The notes under the pieces were generated by a model that searched no databases, was not told the origin of the DNA, and was given only the letters and a program-made list of their open reading frames with translations. Positions 35,995-48,550 of a stretch of DNA of 64,000 bases are shown here, one piece after another. The DNA lies in the NCBI RefSeq assembly GCF_025766255.1, contig NW_026516739.1, forward strand, positions 1 to 64,000, in the 5' to 3' direction. Origin of the DNA: Zychaea mexicana. Taxonomy: Eukaryota > Mucoromycota > Mucoromycetes > Mucorales > Lichtheimiaceae. Position 1 is the first letter of the stretch. The number at the start of each line of letters is the position of its first letter. A program made the position numbers and the translations under genes.

Positions 35995-38900
35995 AGTGCT
36001 ATTACTGCTGGGAGCCTAGAGGCATATAATGAAATGAAGGGAAAGTAAAGAAGAAAGAATTAAGCACAGATTCTCGCTCGCTGCATGTTTAAGTAGTGAG
36101 CGGGTTACGGGTCAGGGGCAACTCAACAAGAGTAGTCCAGCATGTATGTATGATACGACTTATAGTAGACCGATCGTTTTTGTATATTGCAAATAATGCG
36201 TGAAAAAAAAAGATACATTAGGAAGCTGTCATTGAAAATAATAAAGCATACATCACAGTCGTGCGTTCAACAACCATCCAACAAGCATTCACTTTATTTT
36301 TTCTTCATTCCAATGTTGGTACAGTAGTATTAAGAAACTTATAAATTAGTCAATGCACTCGTTTTCCTGTACCTGGGATGTAAATCATCACAAAAGGGTC
36401 CATAAGGAGACTTATTCCTAAATGCTTTTTTTTTCAAAGTATTAGGTGGAATTTCCGAAACTCTGACGCACGTAAAATTTAAACGCGTATCCGGTCTTGG
36501 TATGTGAGGGGAGGAAGTGTTTACGCACTTGGCTTACCTTGTGGTACTTTTTCACAGCTAACTTATTTTGTGTATACCTTATGGTGCTGCTGCCGTAATA
36601 ATAAGATTTCCGGATACTTACCTGACCACTGGGTGCCAATGTTTCATTTACGTAGCAAGTGTTACCATCGTGCATCAATGCCACTCATACATAACGTTGT
36701 AAACAAATGGGCTCATCACGATCACTTATGTAACGTTACGCCGAACGACCGCTATGGTGGTGGTCCGTCACAGCGCAGCAAGCATCTGCGGATGGATGCT
36801 TGGTTATTTAGTTAGTTAGTTATTCAAGTTTAGCGCTAGCACGTTATTCAGCGGTTTGGCTCGTTCCATCTAAAAGGAGGAAGCGATCAGCAGCTCAAAA
36901 GAACATGCGCCAGATGCATATAACTGATATTCAATATTTGCAAATTAAAAAATCTTCAAAAGAAAAACTTGACAGTACAAAGCGGGGTCTCCTTAACCAT
37001 GCTAACGCAATGATTTATACTCTGCTCTGTTGTCAAAAATGCAATACATCCCATCAATTAAATTTGATGAGTAGCAACGCGTACGTAGTGAAGGGGAATG
37101 GAAGGGAGATAATGCATCTACTATATGAAGTGATATTCGTGATGATATTCTCCAAGGGTTGGTGTAATAATAATAATAACAGAGGGAAAAAAGAGCTATG
37201 CGCACAGATCATCATATGCATTTGTATCCACATCGGCGAATCTGTACTAGCCCGCTGTGTATAATGTATAACGTGTGCTTGGACCAGTCATAATACGAAT
37301 CTTGTCACAAACGTTATATGAGGTGAACGCAAATCGATCTCCCTTCCAGATTCTTTCTGATAGTGTCATGATCCTCGTGTGTTAGGTAATAATAAGGCTT
37401 GGTCATCATCGGTGGCCCCAGAAACGCAATAAGCTTTAGCCTGTATTTTGTGCATTCTTCTTTGTGGTGCTATACAAACCACTCTTCTAGGTTTAGTTGA
37501 CTAGTTTGGGAATCGATTAAAATTTTTCTCTCTCTGACTTGACTGTACTGGGTACTTCCCCACCCTTGCCTCCCCCCAAGCATTTATTGCGCCGAAGGGG
37601 TGTGCTAGCATTCGAACCACTTTTTTGTTCGGTTACATGGGCCCTGTTCTGTTAAGTTGATGCATGTGCAGGGTCATGAGGTCTTGGGTGCTCTCCCCCC
37701 ACCCCTACCCCTACCCCCGCCCCTCGGATGAGGCAAGGCATCAGTTTTCGAAAAGTAGCTAGCTCTGATTGCCTTTTCAGGGGTCATCGAAGTAAATGCA
37801 TTGTGTCAAGCCGTCGTTGTAAAAGTCGACAGTACCCAAGTGAATATCGCGTACATTACATTTATTGTGCATATTGAGCAGACCATCATCCAGGAAAACA
37901 CGGCCTGGTCTCCTTACTATGTACAAATAACGATTATTTCTCTTTACAGCGGAAGAGAAGCCATTTCTTTTTTAGAATTTTCTACACAGGCAAGATGTGA
38001 AAACTAGAACTAACTGGGTATCGTAATAACCTCTTCCAACGTATTATGCAATCGTTCCGATATATGCCCCTTGTCCCCGTGCGCTGGTATTCTGACCAAC
38101 CGGTCGTGTAGTAGAATGGCATATGCTTCAGTACTTTGCTTTTGCTGTATATGATACGGCTTCCTTGGCTTTCTGTTGTCTGTATAGCACTTCAATGCAG
38201 TGCAGACAATCTTCAATTGATACTGAGAAGTGCTGTGTGCTGCATCGGTGAAGACACCTACCTGTCACGTTCCGAGCGTATTTATTTACCAAGTTTCTTT
38301 TATTTACCAGCACTAAAAGCCTTCGTTTGAAAAGTTGTTTGTTGCACATGGTGGTGGCCAGGGGCATACACATATGTCCGATTAGACCCATTCTTTTCTT
38401 CCAGCTCTCAGTGTACGTTAAAAGGAAATCAACCTCTCTCTCTTTATATGTATGCTACTACTGATGGTTTTTAAAATGCACGGGACAGGTAAAGCTTGCA
38501 TCTGGTAAAAATCCCAATAGTTTTAAGCAACATTAAACTGGAACTCGGATGCGTTGTGCTATATGGCTTTAGAGAAAAAGAACACCCTTGTGCTACAGTA
38601 AACACCTGATCATTCGATCTGTGTGACCACGACATACTTTACGCGCGGGCAGTTTGAGTGGGAAATCGTCCCGTTTGTAACACAAAAGGCTATACTAAAA
38701 AAAGCTTGTCCCTGATTGCCATGGGAAACCTTTTATTCCTTATATACAACAAAATGGAAGCTCTTTGTGATACCTGAAAGGCTTTGGCATGATGATCGCC
38801 ATTGCATAGTGTCTAGCCGATGCATGAAAGAATACGAGAATATATCTATCATCTCGTCAATTGTACTTTACAACGACAACAGTTATGAGACAAGCACTCA

Positions 38901-40816
38901 CCAGTACATACTTACATATAATATGGTGGAAGAGAACCAATGAATGGGTTGTTTTAATTTTCAGACAACTGTGTACTGTTTGCTATCAGTTTGAACGCAA
39001 ATATATCAATAACGTGTCGGTGCACCATATGAGCTCATTGTGTACGCCATCGTGTTGATTATGTAGTATAGCTTAAGGTATAAGCTTCGGGCATTCGTGC
39101 TGCTTGCATAAAAGTAGCAAATCCTTCTCTTTTTCAGATTTGCGGTACATATTGTCACATGCTACATATGTTAGCATATGTCTCTATAAGTTGAACGATC
39201 GAAAAAAAGCTTCGCTCCACCAATTTTTTTATTTCTTGTACTAATCAGCATTATCAAGAAGACTATTCATGACTTCTTGGCTACTTTACTGTACGGACAT
39301 TAGAGTATACCATTTTTTTCTTTCATAATGACATAGTGCTTCTGAAACCTATTTCAACATAGTAGACGAAGAGAATAAAACAATAGAAAGTATAGCTCTT
39401 AAACACACTATATGAACTACATACCTATTTAAAAATCCAATGACTTTAGTAGCAGCTTTTCAAAGAATAGATCACATTTAATAGAAACTTTGATGGTATA
39501 TAGTGAAGAAGAGATATACAGAGAGCCATATTGCTACAATATCATTTTCTCTAAACAATGGCTAGTGAAGCATCCTGCAAGGTAGAATTATGTGGTCTAG
39601 AGCATAGCTATATTGTAAATTATTGATGTTGTTTCTGAGGATATCTCGTTAGATAACAACAGTAATATATTGGAAGCGCTCGAGATAAAAGCTTCGTATT
39701 ACAGATCTTTTCGACGTGTACAAAAATCGATGAAAGAATAAAACACTGTTGTATCGTGCTATTCGTAAAATGTGGAGCAAAGTACTACTTTTGCATTCCG
39801 CATGCCAAAAATTTCAAAACATTGCAGTATATTTATCTGTCATCTTCATACGTATCTTTATTTTACAACATTACGTCTGCAAAACACTCATGAGAGCACT
39901 GTGTTAGTTTTTTCAGGGTGGCATCTACTGCTTTGAAACCTGAAACTCTCCTGGTACACCAAATATAAACTGTGTGCATAGTCATTACATGTTGTGTGAA
40001 CAATTCTTTACTTATATACGGAGAATACAAAGTTTGACTCGATATAAAACCATCACTGCAACTCCTTTTCTCTCTGGCGTCAACATCGTCATAGTTTCTA
40101 TATATACGAAACTTTGGGATGGTGAAATTACTAAATCATAAACAATTGTTCAACAAGCGACGTTAAAAGACTAATTAACAGCGTGCTATAGTGATACTTA
40201 GGCTGCCTTTTGCGTGAGAGAACACAGGTTATTCGATCCGGCAGAAATGCAGAATCAGGCATTTTGCAGGATCTAATGGCTGGGTGCAGCGGAATACCGA
40301 AAAACCAATGGCATTTGTGGAAAAGCATCGTTTTGGCGGCCTTACAACAACAAACATTACCGGATAGCAAACAAACATTGCGTGTTAAGACGAACAAATC
40401 TAAAGGGAAACGTAATCACAGCAAAGCAGTAGCTCTAGCAGCTTATGTTTTCGGATAATATAGTAATTGGCAAAAGTGAAAAAGATCACGATAAATATGA
40501 AATAATAAGTGCAAAAAAAAATTCAGTACTGGGTAGTGCTTCCTTAACTTTATGAGAAAGTACACATCTTGATTATGTTTATTTATCTTCGCAGTTATAT
40601 TGCCACTATGTCATGACGTACCGCAATACATCAATGCTTTTAGAAACCCAGTTGCCACACCAGTCATTGTTTACTGTTGTGTATACGGGTTATATTATGT
40701 TTCAGCAGAAAATACCTTTTGATTTCTCTGTGGCAATCTATTCTATATTCTGATCTTTCTATTCACTTATTGCTTTGTCCCAACTTCTTCTTTTATTTTT
40801 CTTCTCTCATACCTAT
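35995..40816. other. Gene-poor spacer (4.8 kb)
   Basis: Begins with the 5' region of the zinc-finger gene, including the possible upstream exon 36622-36675. Beyond it is AT-rich DNA with C-rich patches near 37700-37720. An 83-codon frame at 40210-40458 (plus strand) starts with TTG in the open frame and has a Lys-rich end, but no family is recognised. No RNA gene or transposon end was seen. Confidence 0.4.
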
Positions 40817-43225
40817 ATGCACATTTTTAAAGATGAAGACCAGCAGCCGGTCAAGAATATCGCTGAATCCAGCTGCTATAAGAGCGTAACGTCAAACGAC
40901 GATACGATTGATATTCTATCATCGTCTGAAAGCGTCAATACTACAGAATCAGCATATGCATACGCTGCTAGCGACACTACCACAGCAGAGCCGTTGTTAA
41001 AAGACACGTCTAGTACACGATCATATACAAGCATATACTCGCGAAACGTGCCCAAACGAGGCATTGACGATCGTCAAGGAAGATTATCCGATACTGCACC
41101 AGAGGAGCTACGAACACAATATATTTTGGGCGGAAAAGCTAGCCTAAATACTATCATCATATGGTTTGTGAAAACAATTGTTTGATATGGACGCTCTACA
41201 TATGAATCAAACTCAATCTATTACTAGTGTTTACATCGGAGTATGCCTTACTTGCATTGATGCATCAATTGTTTCAATAATCATGAGTCAAATTGGTAGT
41301 GAATTTGAAAGGTATGTCTTTTAATTTTCAAGTATAAGTATTAGTCTCTGGTTAATCAAACTTATGCACATATTGACTGGTGTAACTTTATAGCGCCAAT
41401 CTTGCTACATGGATTCATAGTGCATACACCTTAGCAACGCTCGTGACTATGCCACTAGGTAATAAAAAGCTTGAATATCAACGCTTCTTCTGTCATTTAA
41501 ATACAGCACTCTTATTTTATCTGGTAACCTTCGTTTTCTTCTCACTACAGCGGGAAAACTATCCGATATATTTGGACGCAAAGTCATACTGGTTGCGATC
41601 AACGCGTTGTTTCTAATTGGATCGATCGGATGTGGCGCGGCACAAACGTTCAACCAATTGATCCTTGCCCGAATTGTAGCAGGGCTTGGTGGAGGTGGAC
41701 TCACTTTGATGGCAAACATTATTATTCACGATCTTGTACCTGCCAATAAACGCAGCCAATATCAATCTTACGCAGGAGCAATACAAACTGTAAGTGCGCC
41801 GATACGATTCCATGGCATGGGCCCACATATTTAAAAGTGGATTTATTATCTAACCATATTCTGCTCTCATACAAAAAGCTTGGTGTTGCCCTAGGTTCGT
41901 CCATTGGAGGAGTGATCACCGATACATTTGGATGGAGATATTGTTTCAAGATTAATATCATTCCTTTCGTGTGGATGTTATATATATTTATATTCCAAAT
42001 GAACAACTACAATGCACCATCAGCGACAGCCAAGTTGGGAGAGAAACTGCGTTCGATTGACTTTCTTGGTGCTGCTTTACTGGCCTTAGCCAACGTGACC
42101 CTTGCGACAGGACTCTTACTAGGCGGCAATACACACGATTGGAGTGACATCCTAATTATTTCGTTGATAACCACTTCAATCACTGCATTTGTCTTGTTTG
42201 GATTCCATCAAGTCCGATGGGCCAAGAATCCTATCATCTCGCCTACGACAGCTGCTAACCGCAATGTGTGTGGCGCGTCCCTGTGTATGCTTTTGATCTG
42301 TGTGGCGAGCAGCGCCACCATATGTCTGGTGCCACAGTTCTTCATGGTAATGTGTGACATTACAGTAGATCAATAACAGGAACAGAAACTGCTACTAGTA
42401 CGCCTAATGAAACACGTTTGACCTCTTTCCACATGACATATCAAAATGACCAGGGCATCTTAAAATTCACAACGTCAAAGGCAGGGCTCTGGGCGATGGC
42501 GGAGGCATTTCCAATTCCTGTTGGATGCTCGGCTGCCGGACAATATATTCGATACAGCGGACACTTTAGAAACTACCTGACTGTATCGGCTGGTTTCTAT
42601 GCTATAGCATTGTACTGTATCAGTCGATGGATGGTTCTGCTTGTGCCCTTTTCAGTCGGGGTAATTTGTATTGCATTGGAAGGATTTTTTGCCGGCTCTG
42701 CTATTGTTGGAAGCGTCATTGCAGTAGGAGCAGATATACCGCAGGAAGGTAAGAGAAATTACGGCCCAAAGTAGCAGTATAACTACATCGGAGGAACTAA
42801 CGATTGCTCTTTTATTGCTACTTAAGAAATCTCTTCTGCAATGGTGGTTTTGACTATGTGTCGTTTTATGGGTAATCTAATGGGTCCTGCAGTTTCCTCT
42901 GCCGTCGTACAAGGAAATTTGAAGACACTTTTGCTTGGTCGAATAGATGGTCCTGAAGCTCAAGAGGTAAAGCAATTGAGGAATTTTTTATTATTATTTT
43001 TAGCTCGGCATATAGGATACTAATAACGACGACATCTGTTTACGTTCATAGTTGATACATTTCATTCGGACATCGATCAGTAAAGTGCATGTACTAGAGC
43101 CAGAGATACAAAACATTGTATTGGACGTGCTTGGAAAATCATTGCAAAAAGCTTTTCACGTAATGAGTGGGTTTGCCATAACCGCTGTTGCTGCGTCGAC
43201 CATACAGAGAGATATTTCTATATAG
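40817..43225 (+). CDS. MFS transporter, DHA2-like 14-TM type
   Basis: Exons 40817..41163, 41228..41311, 41394..41458, 41551..41789, 41879..42346, 42454..42748, 42827..42966, 43052..43225, 603 residues. A Ser/Thr-rich hydrophilic N-terminus of about 110 residues precedes the first membrane segment (IGVCLTCIDASIVSIIMSQI). MFS motif A is GKLSDIFGRK; an antiporter-type motif C lies in GVALGSSIGGVITDTFGWRY. The topology suits the 14-segment drug:H+ antiporter-2 group, which includes vacuolar basic amino acid carriers (VBA/fnx) and multidrug pumps. Substrate cannot be told. The exon 1 donor (TG|GTTTGT) and the exon 6 acceptor at 42453 are the weakest sites, but the whole stays in frame. Confidence 0.85.
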
Positions 43226-46200
43226 CCCTTTGTAATAGTATTTTTGTTTGTATGTAATACCCAAAAAAAAGTTGTTTTTCATTATTTACTTTTACTTTGA
43301 CCATGATTTCTATTGGGGGCGAATGATGGATGTCGTATACACTCTCTTATTGTAGACAAAGCATCTTTTCTAAACAAACATAACGGGGGTCGCTCAGGCC
43401 TATGTCTTTGTTTAATGCAAAGCGAGGTGGCCTCGATTAATAAGGCAAGTTGGCACAATCACTGTACATATATGCCAGTGTTTCCTGACCGAGTATATAT
43501 GCAGGGCCACCTTATGGTACAAGGTTCAAATCCCTCCCCCAAATGACGATACGGGATATATCTAGTGAAGTTAGCGTTAGTAGGCCAGATGACAACAAGT
43601 TTTGACTAAGCTCACAATGTATCGATCTATCGAGATAATAATGTGACCTCATCTGGTGCACACAGGCGAACCACGCAATTTTCTCGTGGTTGCAGTGCCA
43701 AGGAAAGTTGTATCCTGTGGTTTAAGTTTGTGCGCCGTCTCGGTCATCTGCAATCGAATGGCTTGCTCATTATAAATTTTCATTGCTTCTTTTTTTGATA
43801 TAACTCTTATTGAAGCAAGATGTTTTATTCTCTTCTAAGCTCATTAAACCATTTTAGCTAGAAATTAATGGCGGATATGCGTGTTCTGTTACCAAAGCCA
43901 ATAAGAAATGAATTTAAAAGAGAAAGATATGGTGGGTGATCTTGGTCAATCGAGAATCGAGGGCTTCTTTATCCCCTAAATAATGCAGCAAACTTGCGCA
44001 TATTACGTTCTAGCTATAACAAGCCGCGTTACATTTGAAGCCACTGAAAGGGTGTATATCTCTACGAAATGGCCAAGACGACCGTATGAACGGAAATATT
44101 TTGGGGGGTAATTTTTTTATCGCCATGCATGGGCCCACCGATGGTCATCTCGATTCGGAACCGCGCATTGCTGCATATGAAACGCTTGCCATCACACCAC
44201 ATCGACCCAAGCTATTGGACCGACCTCAGTGTTACACAACGACATGATTTGATGAAAAAAGGGAGCTTCTAGCTCTTCGTTTCTTTTGTTGTCGTCAAAT
44301 GAGGGGGGATGAGGGCAGGGGTTCCAAAAGACATATCGTGACAGTAGCATAGGACTATTTACATGGCATTTATCGGTTTAATCGAGAACAAAGCAATGCT
44401 CCACATGAAATTTCAGATTTGCTAGTGCGCTAATTGCTTTTATGCTGACACATGTGTACGATACTCTGATGCTTTGCTTCCCCATTCTATTACCGGCGTA
44501 CGCGCTATCAAAAGCTTCCCCTTGGTCAAAAAAAGGCAGAATTGTGGCTATCAGTGGATGCCCTTTTCTGTGATGCAACGAAAATCATCAGGGATGGTTT
44601 TGGAGGCAATGATGATGCGCGTTAATTTTCGTCAACTCTTGAAATGATATGTGTAATACTTGCCTCTCTTATACATTTAAGATCGCTTCGGTCTTAGCGT
44701 CGCTATAGCAACTGCTACCTCTGTATCACCCTATTCTACTAGTCCTTTTTTAGGAAAAATTGCGGTCCACGGGGAAAAATCCTGCGAATGGAAAGCTGCG
44801 AATGGAAAGTTTAAGTTATTATTTCTTGTTCGCGTATGTACAAAGCTGCACAAAAACAATAAGGGCTAAACCATTTTTACTTTATATTTACATTTATGAC
44901 AAAAAAAATCCATCGACACGCATTTATCAATCTTTTTACGATTTTAGTCTTAGAGAGTGTAATACCTGTAAGCTGCATTTCGCTCAACGAGATGTGCTAT
45001 GCTATGCTCCAACGCACATGATTCAGGAGCTTCCCTCCACACCCCCATTTTGGCGCGGGAACCCCATATTTATGATGCTGCGTCAGCCACGCTTGTGAGT
45101 ATCTCGTTGCTCCCTATCAACACAGGTCGCACTTTTTGTGCTGCAGCAGGGACGATCTGAATTCTTATTAACCAGGATGCAAAAGGGTAATTCACTTCTA
45201 CATTTTTAATGTATGTATTAATAATATTGCCTGGAATATCATATCAATATGTCCTTGTATTGCTATATTAAAAACGCTCGCGTAACACAATATGCGTTTT
45301 TCTGTAAACCCTTGGTAGATCAGAATGATTATTAATCGTGTATTTGTGATTCCAAGGACACGGCGCGACTTCTCAGAAGCCTACACTGAAGTGAGCTAAC
45401 GGCACAAAAAAGGAACGGATCCTTGCTGCTAGCTCTCAGTCTCGTCAAAGCAGTACAGCGACAAACTTACCTGAAGAAAAGCACAAGGATTAAGTGCACA
45501 AGGCAGCTCTGCAAACACTTTTATCGAGTTTGTTTCCATGCATTGTTTGCCAACCTATAACAGTGTACGCATATGTAATGTTGCGTCGTTCGATTAGGAG
45601 GGGTTTTTTCCTTTTTTAGATTTATGAATGCAGTACACAAAAATCAATCTGTAGGAAACAATGTAGCTCTTACCGAAATAATGCACCCGTAGTTAGTCCT
45701 GCAATTGAAAGTGGTCTCTCTCTCTACTTTTGATTGCCCCCATGCAAATTGCTATGTTGGCGTATAGAGCATAAGTGATGCGTAAGTATGAGCATCATCA
45801 CCTGTTTAAAGTCTCTGAATGACTGAGGAGCGAGTATCATTAAGTTGCTTCCAACTGTCATATGATCTGTGCAGAACGAGTTACTTCTATAAGAGATTCG
45901 CAGAGAAACGCAGGCTTTCCACCTTTGCTCTTCTGCTGCTGTACTTGCGCTTGTGCGTACAAGTGAGTATGAGACTAGCAGCGAACTATGCAACTTCTTG
46001 AAAAGCCTACTGGTACATGTGCGTGTACGATTGAGAGAGATGTAGACAGCTTCAGGGTCTCCGCAGTTACATTTTTACCAAAATCTGCAAGTCAAGTGTT
46101 TAATTTCAGTGACGAGGAAGACAATGTTGTATCACTTCAGCACATGTGCATGTGGCCGTGTCAGTTCGATGAGTATTTCTTGCACCTACCATAGTCATGC

Positions 46201-47885
46201 CTGGTATTTATTAGTATTTCGATCTGGTCGAGCACAAAGTAGTGTCTACGCGCGACCTAGTACTTTTGTTTGGAGTAGTCTTTAATGCGACAATAACAAA
46301 AGAGGAAAATCTAGCATGTAGGGACGTACAAGCGAATATAGCAATCGGTGTAAATTATTGCCTTGAATGTTATGCTTACGTAAAGGATGTATAGCAAATA
46401 AGCGCTTACCAAAAATTGTACAGTAAATTTGGCGCCAGTGACAACTTATGATTTTGTTGCAAAGTCGCTACTTGTTGCTTGTAGCAACAAGCAAAAGGAC
46501 GTGTCATACTATTCCAAAATGTAAACAACGACCGTTTAGTCAATAGTCAAAGAACAGAGAAACTCATTGGCAGACCAGACTATTCGTGAAAGCGCTCGTT
46601 ATATTAAAACTTATTGCATTATCGCTCCATGACCTTTTCTCGTAAAGCCCGAGAACTATCTCCAATACGTGATAGAATTCATCCGTTGTATAGTACGTGC
46701 AGCGCATCTGCTTGGAGGTTTAACTATATACTAAGCCGTTTGGTTTTTGTATTTACGATCACTGTATCGATGGTACAAAAAAAAGAATATAGATGTAAAT
46801 GTAATGTAGGAAAGAAAACCGCTGGCCTTCTTCGTCCCGTCGCTTATATATAAATAAAATAATGGTCAAATGACCCTACCAAGCAGGAAAGTTTTCACAT
46901 CTATAAGTTTTCGAAACTCACAATAAACACACATCACGGAAACGAGGAACGAAAGACAATTTGATATTCAAATGCTATTCAGAAAGAAAATATAGCGATG
47001 TGGATGATCGATCGCTGATACACTGTTTAGTGATAATGTGATGTACGATTCTCTTTGTTGAGATCTCCCGGGACACTATGTGTTTACTATACGGACGTCA
47101 GCTGTTTCGGAGAACAGCATGGAACGAAACGGCAGAGGAATCGTTTGTATCTAGAAAACATTACCGAGTGTTACCAGTGTATGTGAACCAAGCTCCCCCG
47201 AGTGGACGAGAGATGAGAAAGGCAGTAGTCTTATTGTAAAGTAAAACTTTGATCAGCGAGTGGTATGTAGAATCAGGGATACGCTCTATGTAAGTCATGC
47301 GGGTCTTCTTTATCATAGAGCCCGACAAGGTTCGTGTTTCGTAACGATTACAATTGTTGGCTATGTTGTATTAAATCATTGTTCGCATACGCACATATAT
47401 TGATAATAGCTAGAGAAAATAATTGGTATTCTTTGATTATCACTCAACGATCAGTGTAAATAGATCTGCATAGAGTTTATTCTATTTACTAAGACTGCGT
47501 CTTAAAGCGAACGCTCATTGATTATGAAAGTAGCAATGTATCAACAGACTACCGAGTGTTCTATCGGCAACAGCGGTATGCTTTTGGTCGTAAAAACAAG
47601 CAATCCAACAACGGATGGTTGACAATCTATGTTCCCTAATAGATATTCTTCATCTTTGGATCTAACAGCACCACTAGCAGAAATACCAGAAGAATAAAAG
47701 ACATTTCGTGATCCACAACATGAGGTTACATTTTGTCTGATAATGTGAGGTACCAGGTCAAAGACGATCCAGTCCCTTCTACCCGGTGTAATGCCCTGTG
47801 ATAGCATTCCACCAAATCAATGGAGCGATGAGTGACATGATAAGAAGGTATATGTATATATATTCTTCTAATACTTAAAGTATTA
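43226..47885. other. Gene-poor spacer (4.7 kb)
   Basis: AT-rich, with short open frames only. A tRNA-like B-box (GGTTCAAATCC) lies near 43522 but no cloverleaf can be folded around it. No family, repeat or transposon was recognised. Confidence 0.45.
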
Positions 47886-48550
47886 TCAGCTTCCTATCCG
47901 TCCACTAATTCGTCGTTGCGCTTGCACTTGCTGTCTTTGTTTTGCAACCTTGACTATCGTCAATGAAGATTTAATCATGTCGGATATATTGTTAAAAGAC
48001 TCAATACGTTCCACTTCTGCAACCACCTTGCGAACATCCACAATATCCTCCGTAGCTGTATCGACTTGTTCTCGGGTCACGCGTAAACATTTTTTCTCAT
48101 CGACAATCTGAGGTATTTTACGTTGAATATGGTCAAACACCCTATATAATCCGACTGAGCAATCGTTTAATGCAAGCTGGGTTGTTGTTACTACGCCTGT
48201 CGTCACTATAGATACAAAGTCAGTTTTGTTTGCTTATTCCATGGTTTTTTTTTTTTGGAGAAATAATAACCTTGATGAGCAGCATCGTGCATTCGTTGCT
48301 TCCGTTCTTGCTCATCCGGTACTCGCTGATTTTGGAATGATTGTGTCAGAGCAGAAATGGTTATACTGGAACTCGATGCTCGTCGAGCAAAGATGGAGAG
48401 TTGGTCAATGGAGAATGGAGGGGATGCTGATGGCTCGCTTGACGGTGAATTTTGGCGCCAAGAATTGCGTTGCTGCTGCTGCTGCCGAGAGGACGACGAA
48501 GATATTGACGTTGAGGAAGAAGATAGTCTGCTTTCGCTTGATGTTGTCAT
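47886..48550 (-). CDS. BORC complex subunit BORCS8 (MEF2BNB)-like protein
   Basis: Exons complement(47886..48205, 48271..48550), 199 residues. The first exon is a Ser/Gln-rich extension (about 90 residues, low complexity). The second carries the family-like helical core: SVGLYRVFDHIQRKIPQIVDEK, then EDIVDVRKVVAEVERIESFNNISDMIKSSL. This matches the EPSVALYRLQEHV and L-rich helical pattern of BORCS8, a subunit of the BORC complex that recruits Arl8 and kinesin to lysosomes or vacuoles in animals and has fungal counterparts. The similarity is partial, so the name is tentative. Confidence 0.6.

Noticed and set aside
37600..37625. Minus-strand GGTTCGAATGC B-box-like motif
   Set aside because: No A-box or acceptor stem at suitable distance on that strand.
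43440..43545. tRNA-like B-box (GGTTCAAATCC)
   Set aside because: The T-stem has mismatches, the 3' acceptor CCCCAAA has no matching 5' strand upstream, and no proper anticodon arm can be drawn.
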